Shown here: positions 62,690 through 64,000 of the stretch, piece by piece
Numbering within the stretch: the first letter of the stretch is position 1
Layout: every line of letters begins with the position of its first letter
Origin: Pseudomonas sp. B28(2017)
GTDB lineage: Bacteria > Pseudomonadota > Gammaproteobacteria > Pseudomonadales > Pseudomonadaceae
NCBI RefSeq assembly: GCF_002113025.1
Contig: NZ_NEJH01000004.1
Span: forward strand, 496,001 to 560,000
Length of the DNA: 64,000 nt
Reading direction: 5' to 3'
Made by a program: the position numbers and the translations under genes
The notes under the pieces: model-generated
The model's input: only the letters and a program-made list of their open reading frames with translations
Database searches by the model: none
Told to the model about the DNA's origin: nothing

Positions 62690-64000
62690 CTGCGTTAATC
62701 CACTCTTTCACGACCTGGGCCACACGACCCGGATCTTCTGCCACCAGACTCTTGATTGCGTTCAACTGTGCGTCATAGCCTTCGCTCGGACTCGGCAGCA
62801 GAATGCTTTGCGGGCCGCCAAGGCTGACGCGATCGTTGGCCAGTTCGCCGTCCAGGCCGCCCATGCCACCCAACTCGACGTCGCCACCCAAGCCAACAAG
62901 CTGCTTGCCCTTGCCGCCGCCAGTGATGTTGTTGAGCACCGGACGCAGCACACCGAACACCAGCACCAGGATGAACAGCACACCCAGCACTTGCTTGACG
63001 ATGTCCCAGAACCACGGCTGGGAGTAGAACGGAATATCGGCAATCACTTCACCGCGCTCGGCGGAGAACGGCATGTTGATCACGCTGACACTGTCACCAC
63101 GGCTGGCATCGAAGCCGACCGCATCCTGAACCAGGCGAGTGAAGCGCGCCAATTCATCGGCGCTCCATGGCGCACGGGTGGCTTCCCCGTTGGCCGGATT
63201 GATCTTGACCTGATCATCGACCACCACCGACACCGACAGGCGATTCAATCGACCCTGCTGTTGCTTGGTATGGCTGATGGAACGGTCGAGCTCGAAGTTC
63301 CTGGTCGATTGCTGACGCTTGTCCGCGGGGTACGGTGCGAGCATCGGCTGACCGGTGGCCGGGTCCATGATTTGCTGGCCGTTGGCGTCGATCAGCGGCT
63401 GGCCTGGCTGCACCATGCCGGCCGACGCGGTCGCACCACCGGTGGTTTGTGGCGCGGAGGCCGGCGACGGCGGCTGGTTGCTCAAGGCACCCGGCACGCC
63501 TTGCGGACCATTGCTGGCGGTACGTTGTTCGTTGACCGACTGCTCGCTGCGCAACGCCGGTTGATCCGGGTTGAATTGCTCGGAAGTCGACTCGACCGCA
63601 CTGAAGTCCACATCCGCGGACACTTCGGCTTTATAGCGATCGTTGCCCAGCACTGGCTGCAGGATGTTGTGTACGCGCTGGGTGAGCATGCTTTCCATGC
63701 GACGGCTGTAGTCGAATTGCTTGCCGGCCATGGTCAGTTCGGAGTTTTCCGCCTGATCCGACAGCAGGTTGCCCTTCTGGTCGACCACGGTGATCTGCGA
63801 CTTGCTGAGTTCGGGAACGCTGGTTGCCACCAGATTGATGATGGCAACGACCTGGCCTGGCTCCAGGGAGCGGCCGGAATAGAGTTCAACCAGAACCGAA
63901 GCGCTTGGCTTGCGCTCGTCGCGCACGAACACCGAGCTTTTCGGGATCGCCAGGTGCACACGGGCACCCTTGACGTTGTTCAGACTGGAAATGGTGCGGG
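62682..64000 (-). CDS. fliF: Flagellar MS-ring protein FliF (5' end outside window)
   Basis: The C-terminal 439 or so residues of the MS-ring protein; the frame is open to the window edge. The visible part begins in the second ring-building motif ('ISSLNNVKGARVHLAIPKSS'), continues with the beta-collar region, a second membrane helix ('FWDIVKQVLGVLFILVLVFGVL') and the C-terminal FliG-binding tail ('NAIKSLVAEDPGRVAQVVKEWI'). It overlaps fliG by 8 nt. Confidence 0.98.
   Translation of the reverse strand, partial: RTISSLNNVKGARVHLAIPKSSVFVRDERKPSASVLVELYSGRSLEPGQVVAIINLVATSVPELSKSQITVVDQKGNLLSDQAENSELTMAGKQFDYSRRMESMLTQRVHNILQPVLGNDRYKAEVSADVDFSAVESTSEQFNPDQPALRSEQSVNEQRTASNGPQGVPGALSNQPPSPASAPQTTGGATASAGMVQPGQPLIDANGQQIMDPATGQPMLAPYPADKRQQSTRNFELDRSISHTKQQQGRLNRLSVSVVVDDQVKINPANGEATRAPWSADELARFTRLVQDAVGFDASRGDSVSVINMPFSAERGEVIADIPFYSQPWFWDIVKQVLGVLFILVLVFGVLRPVLNNITGGGKGKQLVGLGGDVELGGMGGLDGELANDRVSLGGPQSILLPSPSEGYDAQLNAIKSLVAEDPGRVAQVVKEWINADE

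Overview
The window is chromosomal DNA of a Pseudomonas, most likely of the P. fluorescens group. Three things point there: (i) dozens of copies of the REP core GTGGGAGCGAGCCTGCTCGC and its relatives; (ii) the gene order gcl-hyi-glxR-ttuD-pykF-urea transporter, which is the Pseudomonas glyoxylate locus; and (iii) a polar-flagellum/chemotaxis cluster with fleN, flhF, motCD, hptB-hsbR-hsbA and a ParA/CheW-like pair. No tRNA, rRNA, CRISPR array, prophage or classical insertion sequence was recognised.

Layout. 1-1671: end of an acetate-uptake operon (DUF485 gene plus actP, cut by the window edge). 1.9-9.2 kb: single genes and pairs, namely an orphan betaine-type binding protein, a GH17-like membrane protein, an alpha/beta hydrolase with an MlaA-like protein, a DUF808 membrane protein and a TetR regulator. 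9.3-9.8 kb: a REP-associated tyrosine transposase (RAYT) bracketed by REP pairs. 10-19.2 kb: the glyoxylate operon with a divergent GlcG/HbpS-type gene, followed by a urea transporter and a potassium-channel-like protein. 19.2-25.6 kb: sulfate-binding protein, two small lipoproteins, a frameshifted DUF5666-like gene, an MFS/LysR pair, and phnN next to a relic of phnM and a ~610-bp palindromic element. 25.6-32.5 kb: complete ccmABCDEFGHI cytochrome c maturation operon on the minus strand. 32.7-34.6 kb: a FliK-like protein plus a free-standing FlhB C-terminal domain on the plus strand. 34.9-64 kb: one long minus-strand flagellar and chemotaxis region running (in transcription order) fliF-G-H-I-J, hsbA-hsbR-hptB, fliK, fliL-M-N-O-P-Q-R-flhB, flhA-flhF-fleN-fliA, cheY-Z-A-B, motC-motD, parA-like, CheW-domain protein, cheW, DUF2802.

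How the genes work together. The glyoxylate operon condenses glyoxylate to tartronate semialdehyde (Gcl), interconverts it with hydroxypyruvate (Hyi), reduces it to glycerate (GlxR), phosphorylates or reduces C3 acids (TtuD), and finishes at pyruvate (Pyk). The adjacent urea transporter fits purine/allantoin breakdown, which yields both urea and glyoxylate. The Ccm genes export heme, load it onto CcmE and ligate it to apocytochromes c. The flagellar region encodes the C-ring, export gate, export ATPase, hook-length control, number/placement regulators (FleN, FlhF), FliA, the chemotaxis phosphorelay and the second stator MotCD. Three sigma-54-type promoter matches (before fliK, fliL and flhA) divide it into transcription units.

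Main points for a second look: the ~610-bp element that is an extended imperfect palindrome with 15-bp perfect termini; the adjacent phnM remnant, which suggests a lost C-P lyase operon; 90-nt REPINs in three successive gaps of the glyoxylate operon with a resident RAYT nearby; a REP core that supplies the ribosome binding site of a chemotaxis gene; four copies of a short acidic motif inside the CheA linker; and the free-standing FlhB-CC domain partnered with a FliK-like protein.
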